DNA from: Streptomyces sp. HUAS MG91
GTDB lineage: Bacteria > Actinomycetota > Actinomycetes > Streptomycetales > Streptomycetaceae
Length of the DNA stretch: 64,000 nucleotides
NCBI RefSeq assembly: GCF_040529335.1
Contig: NZ_CP159534.1
Span: forward strand, 2,294,001 to 2,358,000
Direction of reading: 5' to 3'
Shown: positions 18,059 to 27,014 of the stretch, piece by piece
How positions within the stretch are numbered: the first letter of the stretch is position 1
How the letters are laid out: each line of letters opens with the position of its first letter
Notes under the pieces: generated by a model
The model's input: only the letters and a program-made list of their open reading frames with translations
Told to the model about the DNA's origin: nothing
Databases searched by the model: none
Program-made: the position numbers and the translations under genes

Positions 18059-19458
18059 CGGGCATCAGCCCCGCCCTGTACGTCGTCCAGCAGCGCCTGT
18101 GCAACGCTCTCCAGGCCCACCGACCTGGACGCCTTCACGAGCACGACGTCTCCCGGGCGCAGCTCGCTGCGCAACAGGTCGATCGCCGCCTGTGCGTCGG
18201 ACACGTGCACCGACTCCTCACCCCACGAACCCTCGTTATAGGCGCCCAGTCGCAGCCAGGACGCTTCCCTGCCCCCGACTGCCACGAGCTTGCTGACGTT
18301 GAGCCGGACGGCGAGCCGTCCGACCGCGTCGTGCTCGGCCAGCGCGTCGTCACCGAGCTCGGCCATCTGGCCGAGCACCGCCCACGTACGACGCCCCTTG
18401 CCCATGGCCACCAGGGCGCGGAGAGCCGCGCGCATGGACTCGGGGTTCGCGTTGTAGGCGTCGTTGACGATCGTGACGCCGTCCGGGCGCTCGGTGACCT
18501 CCATCCGCCAGCGGGACAGGGTGCCCGCCTCGGAGAGCGCGAGGGCGATCTCCTCCACGGACATACCGAGGTCGTGGGCGACGGCGGCCGCAGCGAGCGC
18601 GTTCGACACGTGGTGCTCACCGTACAGCCGCAAGGTCACTTCGCTGCACCCGGAGGGTGTGTGAAGGCTGAAGGAAGGGCGGCCGTTCTCCGTGAGACGG
18701 ACATTCTCGGCACGAATGTCGGCTTCGGCGGCCTCTCCGAAGAGGAGCACCTTCGCCTTCGTGCGCGAGGCCATCGCCTTCACCAGCGGATCGTCGGCGT
18801 TCAGGATCGCGGTGCCGTCGGCGGGCAGCGCCTCGACGAGTTCCCCCTTTGCCTGCGCGATCTGCTCGCGGCCGCCGAACTCGCCGATGTGGGCGGTTCC
18901 GACATTGAGGACGAGGCCGACCTTCGGGGGCGTGAGGTCCGTCAGGTAGCGGATGTGGCCGATGCCGCGGGCGCCCATCTCCAGGACGAGGAACTGTGTC
19001 TCGTCGGTGGCGGAGAGCGCGGTGAGCGGCAGCCCGATCTCGTTGTTGAACGAGCCGGGCGTGAAGACCGTGGGGGCCTTGCTCCGCAGCACCTGGGCGA
19101 TGAGGTCCTTGGTGCTGGTCTTGCCGGCCGAGCCGGTCAGCGCGACGAGCGTGGCGCCGAGCCGGGCGACGACGTGCCGGGCGAGTGCGCCGAGCGCCGC
19201 CTTGACGTCGTCGACGACGATGGCGGGCACTCCGACGGGCCGGGTGGCCAGGACCGCGACGGCGCCCTTGGCGACCACGTCGGCGGCGTAGTCGTGGCCG
19301 TCCACGCGCTCACCGGCGAAGGCGGCGAACAGGCTGCCGGGCTCCACCTCACGGGAGTCCCTGACCACCGGTCCGGTGACCCGGACCTGCGGATCCGGTA
19401 TGTCGTACGTCTGCCCGCCGACGACTGTGGCGATCTCGGCGAGGGAGAGGGCGATCAC
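18055..19458 (-). CDS. murF: MurF UDP-MurNAc-tripeptide D-Ala-D-Ala ligase
   Basis: A 467-residue Mur ligase that adds D-Ala-D-Ala to complete the pentapeptide. The P-loop is [14 protein letters not shown], followed by [11 protein letters not shown] and [14 protein letters not shown] 19458 is chosen because an AGGGATG Shine-Dalgarno lies eight bases upstream and the N-terminus [14 protein letters not shown] is family-like; the open frame further upstream is antisense to murE. It begins 4 bp after the murE stop and overlaps mraY. Confidence 0.96.
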   Translation of the reverse strand: MIALSLAEIATVVGGQTYDIPDPQVRVTGPVVRDSREVEPGSLFAAFAGERVDGHDYAADVVAKGAVAVLATRPVGVPAIVVDDVKAALGALARHVVARLGATLVALTGSAGKTSTKDLIAQVLRSKAPTVFTPGSFNNEIGLPLTALSATDETQFLVLEMGARGIGHIRYLTDLTPPKVGLVLNVGTAHIGEFGGREQIAQAKGELVEALPADGTAILNADDPLVKAMASRTKAKVLLFGEAAEADIRAENVRLTENGRPSFSLHTPSGCSEVTLRLYGEHHVSNALAAAAVAHDLGMSVEEIALALSEAGTLSRWRMEVTERPDGVTIVNDAYNANPESMRAALRALVAMGKGRRTWAVLGQMAELGDDALAEHDAVGRLAVRLNVSKLVAVGGREASWLRLGAYNEGSWGEESVHVSDAQAAIDLLRSELRPGDVVLVKASRSVGLESVAQALLDDVQGGADAR

Positions 19459-19462
19459 AACT

Positions 19463-21118
19463 TCATCCCTGGGTTTGCTCGATGGCTTCGCGAAGCACCA
19501 GGCGGTCGTCGAAGGGACGCACCACCCCGGCGATGTCCTGTCCCTGCTCGTGGCCCTTGCCGGCGACGAGCACGGTGTCGCCGGGCTCGGCGCGCGCGAC
19601 GGCGGCGGCGATGGCCGCGGCCCGGTCCTCGAAGACGGCGACGTCGCCGCGCTCGTGGGCCGGCACGTCGGCGGCGCCGGCGAGCATCGTCGCGAGGATC
19701 GCGAGGGGGTCCTCGGAGCGGGGGTTGTCGGAGGTGAGGATGGCCGTGTCGGCGAACCGCGCGGCGGCGGCGCCCATCGGCATCCGCTTCGTCCTGTCCC
19801 GGTCCCCGCCACAGCCCAGCACGATGTGCAGCTTGTTCTCGGTGACCTTGCGCAGCGCCTTGAGGACGGACTCGACGGCGTCGGTCTTGTGCGCGTAGTC
19901 GACGACGGCGAGGTAGTCCTGCCCGGCGTCCACGCGCTCCAGGCGGCCCGGCACGCCGGGCACGGCGGCGACGCCGTCGGCCGCGGTCTGCGGGTCGATC
20001 CCGGCGACGGCCAGGGTGGCGATCGCGGCGAGGGTGTTCGCGACGTTGAAGGGGCCCGGCAGCGGTGCCTTGGCGGCGATCCGCTCGCCCTTGGGGCCGA
20101 CGACGGTCAGCGTCGAGCCGAGCGGCCCGACCTCGACGTCCTCGGCGCGCCAGTCGGCGTCGGGGTGGCCCTCGGCGGAGAAGGTGACGACGGGGACCTC
20201 GGACTCGTCGATGAGCCGGCGCCCGTACTCGTCGTCGTAGTTCACGACGCCCTGTTTGCTGCGCGCACGCGTGAACAGCTGCGCCTTCGCCTGGAAGTAG
20301 TCCTCCATGTCCCGGTGGAACTCCATGTGCTCCGGGCTGAGGTTGTTGAAGACGGCGACGTCGAAGACGCAGCCGTCGACCCGGCCGAGCACGAGGGCGT
20401 GGCTGGAGACCTCCATGGCGACGGCGTCGACGCCGCGCTCGCGCATGACGGCGAACAGCGCCTGGAGGTCGGTGGCTTCGGGGGTGGTCCGCTCGGACTT
20501 GATCCGCTCGTCGCCGATGCGCATCTCGACCGTGCCGATGAGCCCGGTGGAGCGCACCTCCCGCAGACCGCCCTCGACGAGGTACGCGGTCGTGGTCTTC
20601 CCGGACGTGCCGGTGATGCCGATCTGCAACAGGTCACGGCCGGGGTGGCCGTAAATGGTCGCGGCGAGCTCGCCCATCTGTCCGCGCGGGTTCTCGACGA
20701 CGAGCGCGGCGAGTCCGGCGGCGGTGACGCGGTCGGCGCCGGCCGGGTCGGTGAGCGCGGCGACGGCGCCGAGACCCGCGGCCTGCGCGGCGAAGTCGGC
20801 GCCGTGGGCGCGGGCTCCGGGCAGGGCCGCGTACAGATCGCCGGGGCGAACCGCGCGGGAGTCATGGGTGATGCCGGTGACCTCGACCGTGGCCCGGGGT
20901 ACGGCGACCCCCAGCTGACCGGCCAGTTCCACGAGGGATGCGGCGGTGACCTCGGCCGGTCGCGGCGGCCCGGGATATGTCACGGGTGCGCCCTTCTGGG
21001 TGGTTTGGGACTGATCAGCGTGTGGCACGGCGGTGAGCGTACCGGGCCCGGCCCGCCCTGAGCGAAGCGAGGGGCGTGGCGCGGGCTGGTTCCCTGGATC
21101 GGGGGTGATGGTTGTCAC
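19463..21118 (-). CDS. murE: MurE UDP-MurNAc-dipeptide diaminopimelate ligase
   Basis: A 551-residue Mur ligase that adds the third stem-peptide residue. The P-loop is GITGTSGKTTTAYL. The substrate-specificity segment near the C-terminus reads LTSDNPRSEDP: the DNPR motif marks the diaminopimelate enzyme (LL-DAP in Streptomyces), not the lysine form. An N-terminal Pro-rich extension of about 50 residues precedes the usual domain. The start is GTG 21118. A downstream start near TYPGPPRP is possible but less likely. Confidence 0.95.
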   Translation of the reverse strand: MTTITPDPGNQPAPRPSLRSGRAGPGTLTAVPHADQSQTTQKGAPVTYPGPPRPAEVTAASLVELAGQLGVAVPRATVEVTGITHDSRAVRPGDLYAALPGARAHGADFAAQAAGLGAVAALTDPAGADRVTAAGLAALVVENPRGQMGELAATIYGHPGRDLLQIGITGTSGKTTTAYLVEGGLREVRSTGLIGTVEMRIGDERIKSERTTPEATDLQALFAVMRERGVDAVAMEVSSHALVLGRVDGCVFDVAVFNNLSPEHMEFHRDMEDYFQAKAQLFTRARSKQGVVNYDDEYGRRLIDESEVPVVTFSAEGHPDADWRAEDVEVGPLGSTLTVVGPKGERIAAKAPLPGPFNVANTLAAIATLAVAGIDPQTAADGVAAVPGVPGRLERVDAGQDYLAVVDYAHKTDAVESVLKALRKVTENKLHIVLGCGGDRDRTKRMPMGAAAARFADTAILTSDNPRSEDPLAILATMLAGAADVPAHERGDVAVFEDRAAAIAAAVARAEPGDTVLVAGKGHEQGQDIAGVVRPFDDRLVLREAIEQTQG

Positions 21119-21186
21119 GGGGTCTTCAGGCTGTCTTCACTGTGTGGGGTGATCATGGTCACGGCAGGTCCGGCCGGTTCTGACCG

Positions 21187-23151
21187 TCATGGCTTGAAAG
21201 AGACGGGCAGTTTCGCGGACTTGGCGCCCGTGGGCGGGACTTGGAGGGTCTTGAGGGCGAACTCCATGACCTTCTTGTAGATGGGGCCGCAGATCTGGCC
21301 GCCGAAGTAGCTCCCCTTCGTGGCGTTCTGGATGGCGCAGTAGACGGTGACGCGCGGCTTGTCGGCGGGCGCGAACCCGGCGAACGACGACGTGTAGCCC
21401 TTGTAGCGGCCGGTGGCGGGATCCACCCGGTTGGCGGTGCCCGTCTTGCCCGCGACGCGGTAGCCGGGGATCCGGGCCGCGGTGCCGGTGCCCTCCACGT
21501 CGTCGACGACGGACTCCAGCATCTGGGCGACCGTCCGCGCCGTCTTCTGGCTGACGACGCGGGTCTGCTTGGGCTTGGGCGCGGCGATGAACTTGCCGTC
21601 GGCGCCGGTGGAGCCGCGCACCAGGGTGGGCTCGACCCGTACGCCGCCGTTGGCGATGGTCGAGTACACGGAGGCCGCCTGCATCGCGTTGATGGAGAAG
21701 CCCTGGCCGAACGGGATCGTGAACTGCTGCGACGTCGACCACTTGTCGGCGGGGGCGAGGATGCCGGACGTCTCGCCCGGGAAGCCGAGTCCGCTCGCCG
21801 AGCCGATGCCGAACTTGCGCAGGTACGAGGAGAGCGTCCGGTTGACCTCGGGCTGCGTCCTGCCGAGCTGGCCGGTGGCCAGGATGGTGCCGATGTTGCT
21901 GGACTTGGCGAGCACGCCGTTGAGCGTGAGGTGCCAGGTCTCGTGGTCGACGTCGTCCTGGAAGAGGCGGTCGCCGCGGTGCAGCCGGTTGGGCACGGTG
22001 ACATGGGTCAGCGGGGTGGCCGCGTTCTCCTCCAGGACCGCCGCCATCGACATGACCTTGGCGGTGGAGCCGGGCTCGTAGGCGTCCTGGAGCGCGGCGT
22101 TGCCGAGGGCCGCCGAGTTCGCGTGCGAGAGGTCGTTGGGGTCGAATCCGGGCGCGTTGGCCATGGCCAGGACCTCGCCGGTCCGGGTGTCCTGCACTAT
22201 CACGTAGCCGCGGTCGGCCCCGGACTTCTTGACCTGCTCGGTGATCGCGTTCTGCGCGGCCCACTGGATGTCCCGGTCGATGGTCAGCTCCACGTCGGAG
22301 CCGGCCACGGCGGGCTGCTCGGTGCTGCCGGCCGTCGGCACCTGGCGGCCGCCGGACTGGGCGTAGCGGATCTTTCCGTCCTTGCCCGACAGCTGCTTGT
22401 TGAGCTGCTGCTCGACCCCGCCGCCGCCCTTGCCGTCGGCGTTGACCCAGCCCAGTATCCCGGCACCGAGGTCACCGTTGGGGTACACGCGCTTGCTGCT
22501 GGGGTCGGCGAGGACGCCGGAGAGCACGCTCGCCTCCCGGCCCTCGGCGTTGGCCTTGTCGTTCAGGGTGGACCTGAGGTCCTTGATCTGGTTCCAGACC
22601 TGCGGCGTCTGCCGCGCGGCCAGCCGCACGTAGCGGGTGTTCTTCGTCTTCAGCCGCTTGGTCAGGGTGGCGGTGTCGACCCCGACGATCGGCGAGAGGA
22701 GCGCGGCCGCCTGCTCGGGGGCGTCGGCCACCTTCGTGACCTTCTTGGTGAACATCGTCGGGTCGGCCGTGATGTCGTACGCGTCCACGCTCGTCGCCAG
22801 CGCGACGCCGCCGCGGTCGGTGATCTGCCCGCGCTCGGCGGCGATCGTGTGGCTGACGTAGCGGTTCAGCTGGGCCTTGGCCGCGTACGCGCTCGCGTCG
22901 ACGCCCTGCACCTGGAGGAGCCGCACGGTGAAGACCATGAGGACGAGCGTGAGGCCCAGGCTCACCATCCGCAGGCGGGGCCGCGGGCTGCCCAGGCGCA
23001 GTGGGGTGGAGGCCTTGGTCCCGGCGGGGCGCGGGCGCCGTGCGGCGGGGCGCGCGCCGGGGCCGGGGCGCCGCTGGGCTCCGGGCCTGGCGGTTCGGTC
23101 GGGGCGCGCGGGTCCCGGGACGCGACGGCGCGGAGGCTGCCTGTCGGTCAT
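21187..23151 (-). CDS. ftsI: FtsI/PBP3-type septal transpeptidase
   Basis: A 654-residue class B penicillin-binding protein that cross-links septal peptidoglycan. It has a Pro/Arg-rich cytoplasmic N-terminus of about 55 residues, one membrane anchor (about 60-80) and a PBP dimerisation domain. The transpeptidase domain carries SxxK (EPGSTAKVM), SxN (AKSSNIGT) and KTG (VAGKTGTANR). The start is at 23151, 4 bp after the ftsL-like stop. In Streptomyces it acts mainly in sporulation septation with FtsW. Confidence 0.96.
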   Translation of the reverse strand: MTDRQPPRRRVPGPARPDRTARPGAQRRPGPGARPAARRPRPAGTKASTPLRLGSPRPRLRMVSLGLTLVLMVFTVRLLQVQGVDASAYAAKAQLNRYVSHTIAAERGQITDRGGVALATSVDAYDITADPTMFTKKVTKVADAPEQAAALLSPIVGVDTATLTKRLKTKNTRYVRLAARQTPQVWNQIKDLRSTLNDKANAEGREASVLSGVLADPSSKRVYPNGDLGAGILGWVNADGKGGGGVEQQLNKQLSGKDGKIRYAQSGGRQVPTAGSTEQPAVAGSDVELTIDRDIQWAAQNAITEQVKKSGADRGYVIVQDTRTGEVLAMANAPGFDPNDLSHANSAALGNAALQDAYEPGSTAKVMSMAAVLEENAATPLTHVTVPNRLHRGDRLFQDDVDHETWHLTLNGVLAKSSNIGTILATGQLGRTQPEVNRTLSSYLRKFGIGSASGLGFPGETSGILAPADKWSTSQQFTIPFGQGFSINAMQAASVYSTIANGGVRVEPTLVRGSTGADGKFIAAPKPKQTRVVSQKTARTVAQMLESVVDDVEGTGTAARIPGYRVAGKTGTANRVDPATGRYKGYTSSFAGFAPADKPRVTVYCAIQNATKGSYFGGQICGPIYKKVMEFALKTLQVPPTGAKSAKLPVSFKP

Positions 23152-23155
23152 GACG

Positions 23156-23788
23156 TCACCTGCCGGAGCTGGAAGGGGCGGGGGCGGTGGGCGTGGCGGG
23201 CCGGCCGGACGACGGCGGGGCCGGGGCGGAGGCGGGGACGGAGACCGACGCGGTGGGCGCCGGGCCGCCGGTCGGGGTGGCGCTCGCGGCGGGGGCCGTC
23301 GGCTCGGCCTCCGGCGGGCGGGGCGCGGGCTGCCGGGCCGGTGCGGGCAGCGAGGCGGGGCTCGGCAGGCCGCGGACGGTGCCGTCGGGGCTCAGGAACG
23401 CGGGGTCGCCGCCGGGGACCATGCCGAGGTCACGGGCGCGGCGCTGGAGGGCGTCGGGCGCGGAGTAGGAGTCGACCTCGCGCTGGAGCTCCTGCTCGTC
23501 GTCGGTCAGCTCGGTGGTCTGCTTCCGCAGCTTGGTGAGCTTGAACGATCCTTCGTTGAGCGAGGAGTTCAGCATCAGCAGCGTGATGAGCCCGCCGCCG
23601 AGCAGCAGCACGACGAGGAGGACGAACGGCGTGCGTGCGGCCTGCGAGCCGCCGGAGGGCGCGACGGGGAGGAAGCGCGCCAGCCGTGCCGCTCGTCCGC
23701 GCGGTCCCCCGGAGGGGCCGCCGGAACTCCGGGAGCTCTTGGCTCCTTTGGAGTTCTTGGTTCCTTGCGCGTCACTTCTGGCGCTCAT
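23156..23788 (-). CDS. ftsL: FtsL-like septum-formation membrane protein
   Basis: A 210-residue bitopic protein with a basic Ser/Gly-rich cytoplasmic N-terminus (about 1-55), one membrane segment (TPFVLLVVLLLGGGLITLLML) and a leucine-zipper-like coiled coil with TELTDDEQELQREV. A long Pro/Ala/Ser-rich tail follows (about 150-210). Position between rsmH and ftsI and topology identify it as FtsL, since the family has little sequence identity. ATG 23788 has GGAGG seven bases upstream; a GTG two codons earlier is a weaker alternative. The disordered extracytoplasmic tail is longer than in FtsL of unicellular bacteria. Confidence 0.88.
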   Translation of the reverse strand: MSARSDAQGTKNSKGAKSSRSSGGPSGGPRGRAARLARFLPVAPSGGSQAARTPFVLLVVLLLGGGLITLLMLNSSLNEGSFKLTKLRKQTTELTDDEQELQREVDSYSAPDALQRRARDLGMVPGGDPAFLSPDGTVRGLPSPASLPAPARQPAPRPPEAEPTAPAASATPTGGPAPTASVSVPASAPAPPSSGRPATPTAPAPSSSGR

Positions 23789-23824
23789 GACCACCCCTCC
23801 ACGCGCGCGTGCCTCACTCGACCG

Positions 23825-24781
23825 TCATCCGTTCACGTCCTCGCGGATCCGCTGCGCACCCCGCAGCCGTGCCGGGGCGGCCCGGCGGTTCTCGGCGACC
23901 TCTTCCTCCGTGGGGAGTTCGGCGCCGCGCGTGAGCAGTTGCAGGCGGGGCTGGTACTGCTCGGGGACGACGGGCAGTCCGGGCGGCGCCGTGGTGGCCG
24001 CTCCGGCCGCGAAGACCTGCTTGACCAGGCGGTCCTCGAGCGACTGGTAGGACAGCACGGCGATCCGTCCGCCGACGGCGAGCGCCTTCACCGCGGCCGG
24101 GATCGCCCGCTCCAGGACGCTCAGCTCGCCGTTGACCTCGATGCGCAGGGCCTGGAAGGTGCGCTTGGCCGGGTTGCCGCCGGTGCGCTTGGCGGCCTGC
24201 GGCAGCGCGTCCCTGATCAGCTCGACGAGCCGCGCGCTGTTGCTGAACGGCTCCTTCTCGCGCTCGCGCACGACGGCCGAGACGATGCGCTTGGCCTGCT
24301 TCTCCTCGCCGTACTGGCGCAGGATGCGCACCAGTTCGCCCGCGGGGTAGGTGTTGAGGACCTCCGCGGCGCTCATCCCCGTCGTCTGGTCCATGCGCAT
24401 GTCGAGCGGCGCGTCCTGCGCGTAGGCGAAGCCGCGGTCGGCCTCGTCGAGCTGCATGGAGGAGACCCCGAGGTCGAACAGGACGCCCTGCACGCGCGGG
24501 ATGTCCAACCGCTCCAGGACCTCGGGCAGTTCGTCGTAGACGGCGTGCACCAGGGTGGCCCGGTCACCGAAGGGGGCCAGGCGCTCGCCCGACAGGCGCA
24601 GCGCCTCCTTGTCCCGGTCCAGCGCGACGAGACGGCAGGCGGGGAAGGTGCTGAGCAGTGCCTCGCTGTGACCGCCGAGGCCGAGCGTGCAGTCGACGAC
24701 GACCGCGCCCGGCTGCGCCAGCGCGGGGGCCAACATGTCCAGGCAGCGCTGGAGCATGACCGGGACGTGTCGCTGACTCAA
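23825..24781 (-). CDS. rsmH: RsmH 16S rRNA (cytosine1402-N4) methyltransferase
   Basis: A 318-residue SAM-dependent methyltransferase (MraW) acting on C1402 in the 16S rRNA decoding centre. The start [13 protein letters not shown], the SAM motif [33 protein letters not shown] and the C-terminal [11 protein letters not shown] are all characteristic. It is the first gene of the dcw operon here: no mraZ precedes it, and the 410-bp gap upstream presumably holds the operon promoter. It lies 36 bp from the ftsL-like gene. Confidence 0.97.
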   Translation of the reverse strand: MSQRHVPVMLQRCLDMLAPALAQPGAVVVDCTLGLGGHSEALLSTFPACRLVALDRDKEALRLSGERLAPFGDRATLVHAVYDELPEVLERLDIPRVQGVLFDLGVSSMQLDEADRGFAYAQDAPLDMRMDQTTGMSAAEVLNTYPAGELVRILRQYGEEKQAKRIVSAVVREREKEPFSNSARLVELIRDALPQAAKRTGGNPAKRTFQALRIEVNGELSVLERAIPAAVKALAVGGRIAVLSYQSLEDRLVKQVFAAGAATTAPPGLPVVPEQYQPRLQLLTRGAELPTEEEVAENRRAAPARLRGAQRIREDVNG

Positions 24782-25170
24782 GAGGCCCTCTCAGGTCCGG
24801 CGGGCCGGCCCGCACGCACCGCCGGGTCCCCGCCCGCTCATGAAGGGGATGGTGGTCCGTCGGCGCCGGGGAAGTGACGCCGGCCGACCGGAGCGGGAGG
24901 AGGCCGAGCCGTACGTACGCGCCGCGCACGCGGGGAGCGTCCGGCAGCGCCGGGATCTCCGTGTTGCTTCGTTAATGGGGTTCGGCGTCACTTTAGTCCA
25001 CGGTGACCCCCGGTCAATCAACCGGCCTGCGCGTCGCGGGCCGCTTCCCGAGGAACCTTCACCTCCGCCGAATTCACCTGTTCGGGGGAGGTGCGCACGC
25101 CCTGTGGGTTAGCTCACAACAAGCCTCGATGATGTTCTTTGTCCCCTCTCACAGGAGGCCACGCACCGCG
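24782..25170. other. Divergent intergenic region, rsmH / carbonic anhydrase
   Basis: About 400 bp with no supported gene. It should contain the main promoter of the dcw operon (leftwards) and that of the carbonic anhydrase (rightwards). GTCAC...GTGAC at about 24987-25007 is an inverted pair. The region around 25105-25145 (TTAGCTCACAAC...GATGATGTTCTTTGT) is AT-rich enough for a promoter. No mraZ-binding repeats and no mraZ gene were seen. Confidence 0.5.
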
Positions 25171-25191
25171 GTGACCAGTAACGTCGACGCC

Positions 25192-25734
25192 ATGACGACT
25201 TCCGCATCCCTCCCCTCCGAAGGCGCCATACCGGCCGACGGCACCGTGACGGACCGCCTGGTCGAGGCGAACGGGCAGTACGCCGAGGCGTTCACCGACC
25301 CCGGCATGGACGCGCGCCCCGTGTTGCGCGTCGCGGTGGTGGCGTGCATGGACGCGCGCCTCGACCTGCACAAGGCGCTCGGCCTCCAGCTGGGCGACTG
25401 CCACACGATCCGCAACGCGGGCGGTGTGGTGACCGACGACGTGATCCGCTCGCTCACCATCAGCCAGCGCGCCCTCGGCACCCGCAGCGTGGTCCTCATC
25501 CACCACACGACGTGCGGTCTGGAGTCGCTCACGGAGGAGTTCCGGCACGAGCTGGAGCTGGAGGTCGGGCAGCGTCCGAGCTGGGCCGTCGAGGGCTTCC
25601 GCGATGTCGACCAGGACGTGCGGCAGTCGATAGAGAAGGTGCGCACCTCGCCCTTCCTCCTGCACACCGACGACGTACGCGGTTTTGTGTTCGACGTGAA
25701 GACCGGACGACTGCGGGAAATCACCCCCGCCTGA
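25192..25734 (+). CDS. Beta-class carbonic anhydrase
   Basis: A 180-residue zinc enzyme interconverting CO2 and bicarbonate. The zinc cysteine and Asp-Arg dyad lie in VACMDARLD; the His and second Cys in LIHHTTCGLES, with IRNAGGVVTDDVIRSL between. The usual HTGCG is HTTCG, a small change next to the zinc site. ATG 25192 fits homologues, but the only Shine-Dalgarno (GGAGG, 25154-25158) would better serve an in-frame GTG at 25171 that adds seven residues. It stands alone between the dcw and MoxR operons. Confidence 0.9.
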   Translation: MTTSASLPSEGAIPADGTVTDRLVEANGQYAEAFTDPGMDARPVLRVAVVACMDARLDLHKALGLQLGDCHTIRNAGGVVTDDVIRSLTISQRALGTRSVVLIHHTTCGLESLTEEFRHELELEVGQRPSWAVEGFRDVDQDVRQSIEKVRTSPFLLHTDDVRGFVFDVKTGRLREITPA

Positions 25735-25805
25735 GACTCCGGAGAAGCGGCAGGCCGGTCGGCCGTCCGCTCAAAAGGTCGTAAGCCCCGACATATCGCG
25801 GCCAG

Positions 25806-25862
25806 TTATCCACAGGCGAGTGACACGAACCGGTAACGCCAACAAGAATGCGGATGTGACAC
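25806..25862 (+). promoter_or_regulatory. Upstream region of the MoxR operon: DnaA-box-like site and two GTGACAC motifs
   Basis: The 233-bp gap between the carbonic anhydrase and moxR contains TTATCCACA (25806-25814), a perfect match to the classical DnaA box. It also contains GTGACAC at 25820-25826 and again at 25856-25862, exactly 36 bp apart. GACAC is the WhiA core. All are seen directly; binding is inferred and untested. Confidence 0.35.
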
Positions 25863-25967
25863 CTCGCGCGAGGGCCGGAACTCTTCGCGCGTGGTGTCCG
25901 TGTTTCGGGGTGGGCCGGTCCGCGTCACAGAGCGTCGGCCCGGAAAGTACGGGCCGAGGAGGGCCGG

Positions 25968-27014
25968 GTGACGACCTATGACGATCGAGCGAGCCTCACT
26001 GATCTGACCACCACTGCGGAGCGGGTCCGCAGGTCGGTGGAGGGTGTGATCGAGGGCAAGCCGGAGGTCGTACGGCTTTCGCTGACGGTGCTCCTGGCGG
26101 AGGGGCACCTGCTCATCGAGGATGTACCGGGCGTCGGCAAGACGATGCTCGCCAAGGCGCTCGCGCGGTCCATCGACTGCTCGGTGCGCCGCATTCAGTT
26201 CACCCCCGACCTGCTGCCGTCGGACATCACCGGCGTGTCCATCTGGGACCAGCAGCGGCGGGACTTCGAGTTCAAGCCGGGCGCGATCTTCGCCCAGATC
26301 GTGATCGGCGACGAGATCAACCGCGCCTCGCCGAAGACCCAGTCCGCGCTCCTGGAGTCCATGGAGGAGCGCCAGGTCACCATCGACGGCAAGACCTACG
26401 AACTGCCCAGCCCCTTCATGGTGGTAGCGACGCAGAACCCGGTCGAGATGGAGGGCACGTATCCGCTGCCCGAGGCCCAGCGCGACCGCTTCATGGCCCG
26501 GGTCTCCATCGGCTATCCCAGCCCGGAGGCCGAGCTGCAGATGCTGGACGTGCACGGCGGGGTGTCGCCGCTCGACGACCTCCAGCCGGTGGCGCACGCG
26601 CACGACATCGTGAAGCTGGTGGACGCCGTGCGCACGGTCCACGTCGCCGACGCCGTACGGCGCTACGCGGTGGACCTGGTCGCCGCCACCCGCACCCACC
26701 CGGACCTCAGACTCGGCGCCTCCCCGCGCGCGACGCTGCACCTGCTGCGCGCGGCCAAGGCGTCGGCGGCCCTCGGCGGACGCGAGTACGCGCTGCCGGA
26801 CGATGTGCAGGCGCTGGCCGTGGCGGTCCTCGCGCACCGGCTGCTGCCCACCGCGCAGGCGCAGCTGAACCGGCGCACGGCGGAGCAGGTCGTGCTGGAC
26901 ATCCTGCAGCGCACCCCGGTCCCGGCCGCGGACACCCGCACCCCCCAGCAGGGCTTCGACTCCCCGACGCCCCCGATGTACGGCCAGCAGTCGCCCGGCA
27001 CGCGGAGGCCGTGA
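25968..27014 (+). CDS. MoxR-family AAA+ ATPase
   Basis: A 348-residue AAA+ chaperone-like ATPase. The Walker A motif is EDVPGVGKTMLAKALA, Walker B is VIGDEINRASPKTQSALLESM (in part), and sensor 1 is VVATQNPVEMEGTYPLPEAQ. The C-terminal lid domain follows. MoxR proteins act with DUF58 and transglutaminase/VWA partners to mature or assemble protein complexes. The next two genes encode exactly such partners, overlapping by 4 bp each. The start is GTG 25968 after GAGGAGGGCCGG. Confidence 0.94.
   Translation: MTTYDDRASLTDLTTTAERVRRSVEGVIEGKPEVVRLSLTVLLAEGHLLIEDVPGVGKTMLAKALARSIDCSVRRIQFTPDLLPSDITGVSIWDQQRRDFEFKPGAIFAQIVIGDEINRASPKTQSALLESMEERQVTIDGKTYELPSPFMVVATQNPVEMEGTYPLPEAQRDRFMARVSIGYPSPEAELQMLDVHGGVSPLDDLQPVAHAHDIVKLVDAVRTVHVADAVRRYAVDLVAATRTHPDLRLGASPRATLHLLRAAKASAALGGREYALPDDVQALAVAVLAHRLLPTAQAQLNRRTAEQVVLDILQRTPVPAADTRTPQQGFDSPTPPMYGQQSPGTRRP

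Noticed and set aside
25806..25814. Origin of replication
   Set aside because: A single DnaA-box-like site, with no dnaA, dnaN or box cluster.
25806..26837. Minus-strand open frame opposite the MoxR gene
   Set aside because: The MoxR frame has complete Walker motifs; the opposite frame has no recognisable domain.
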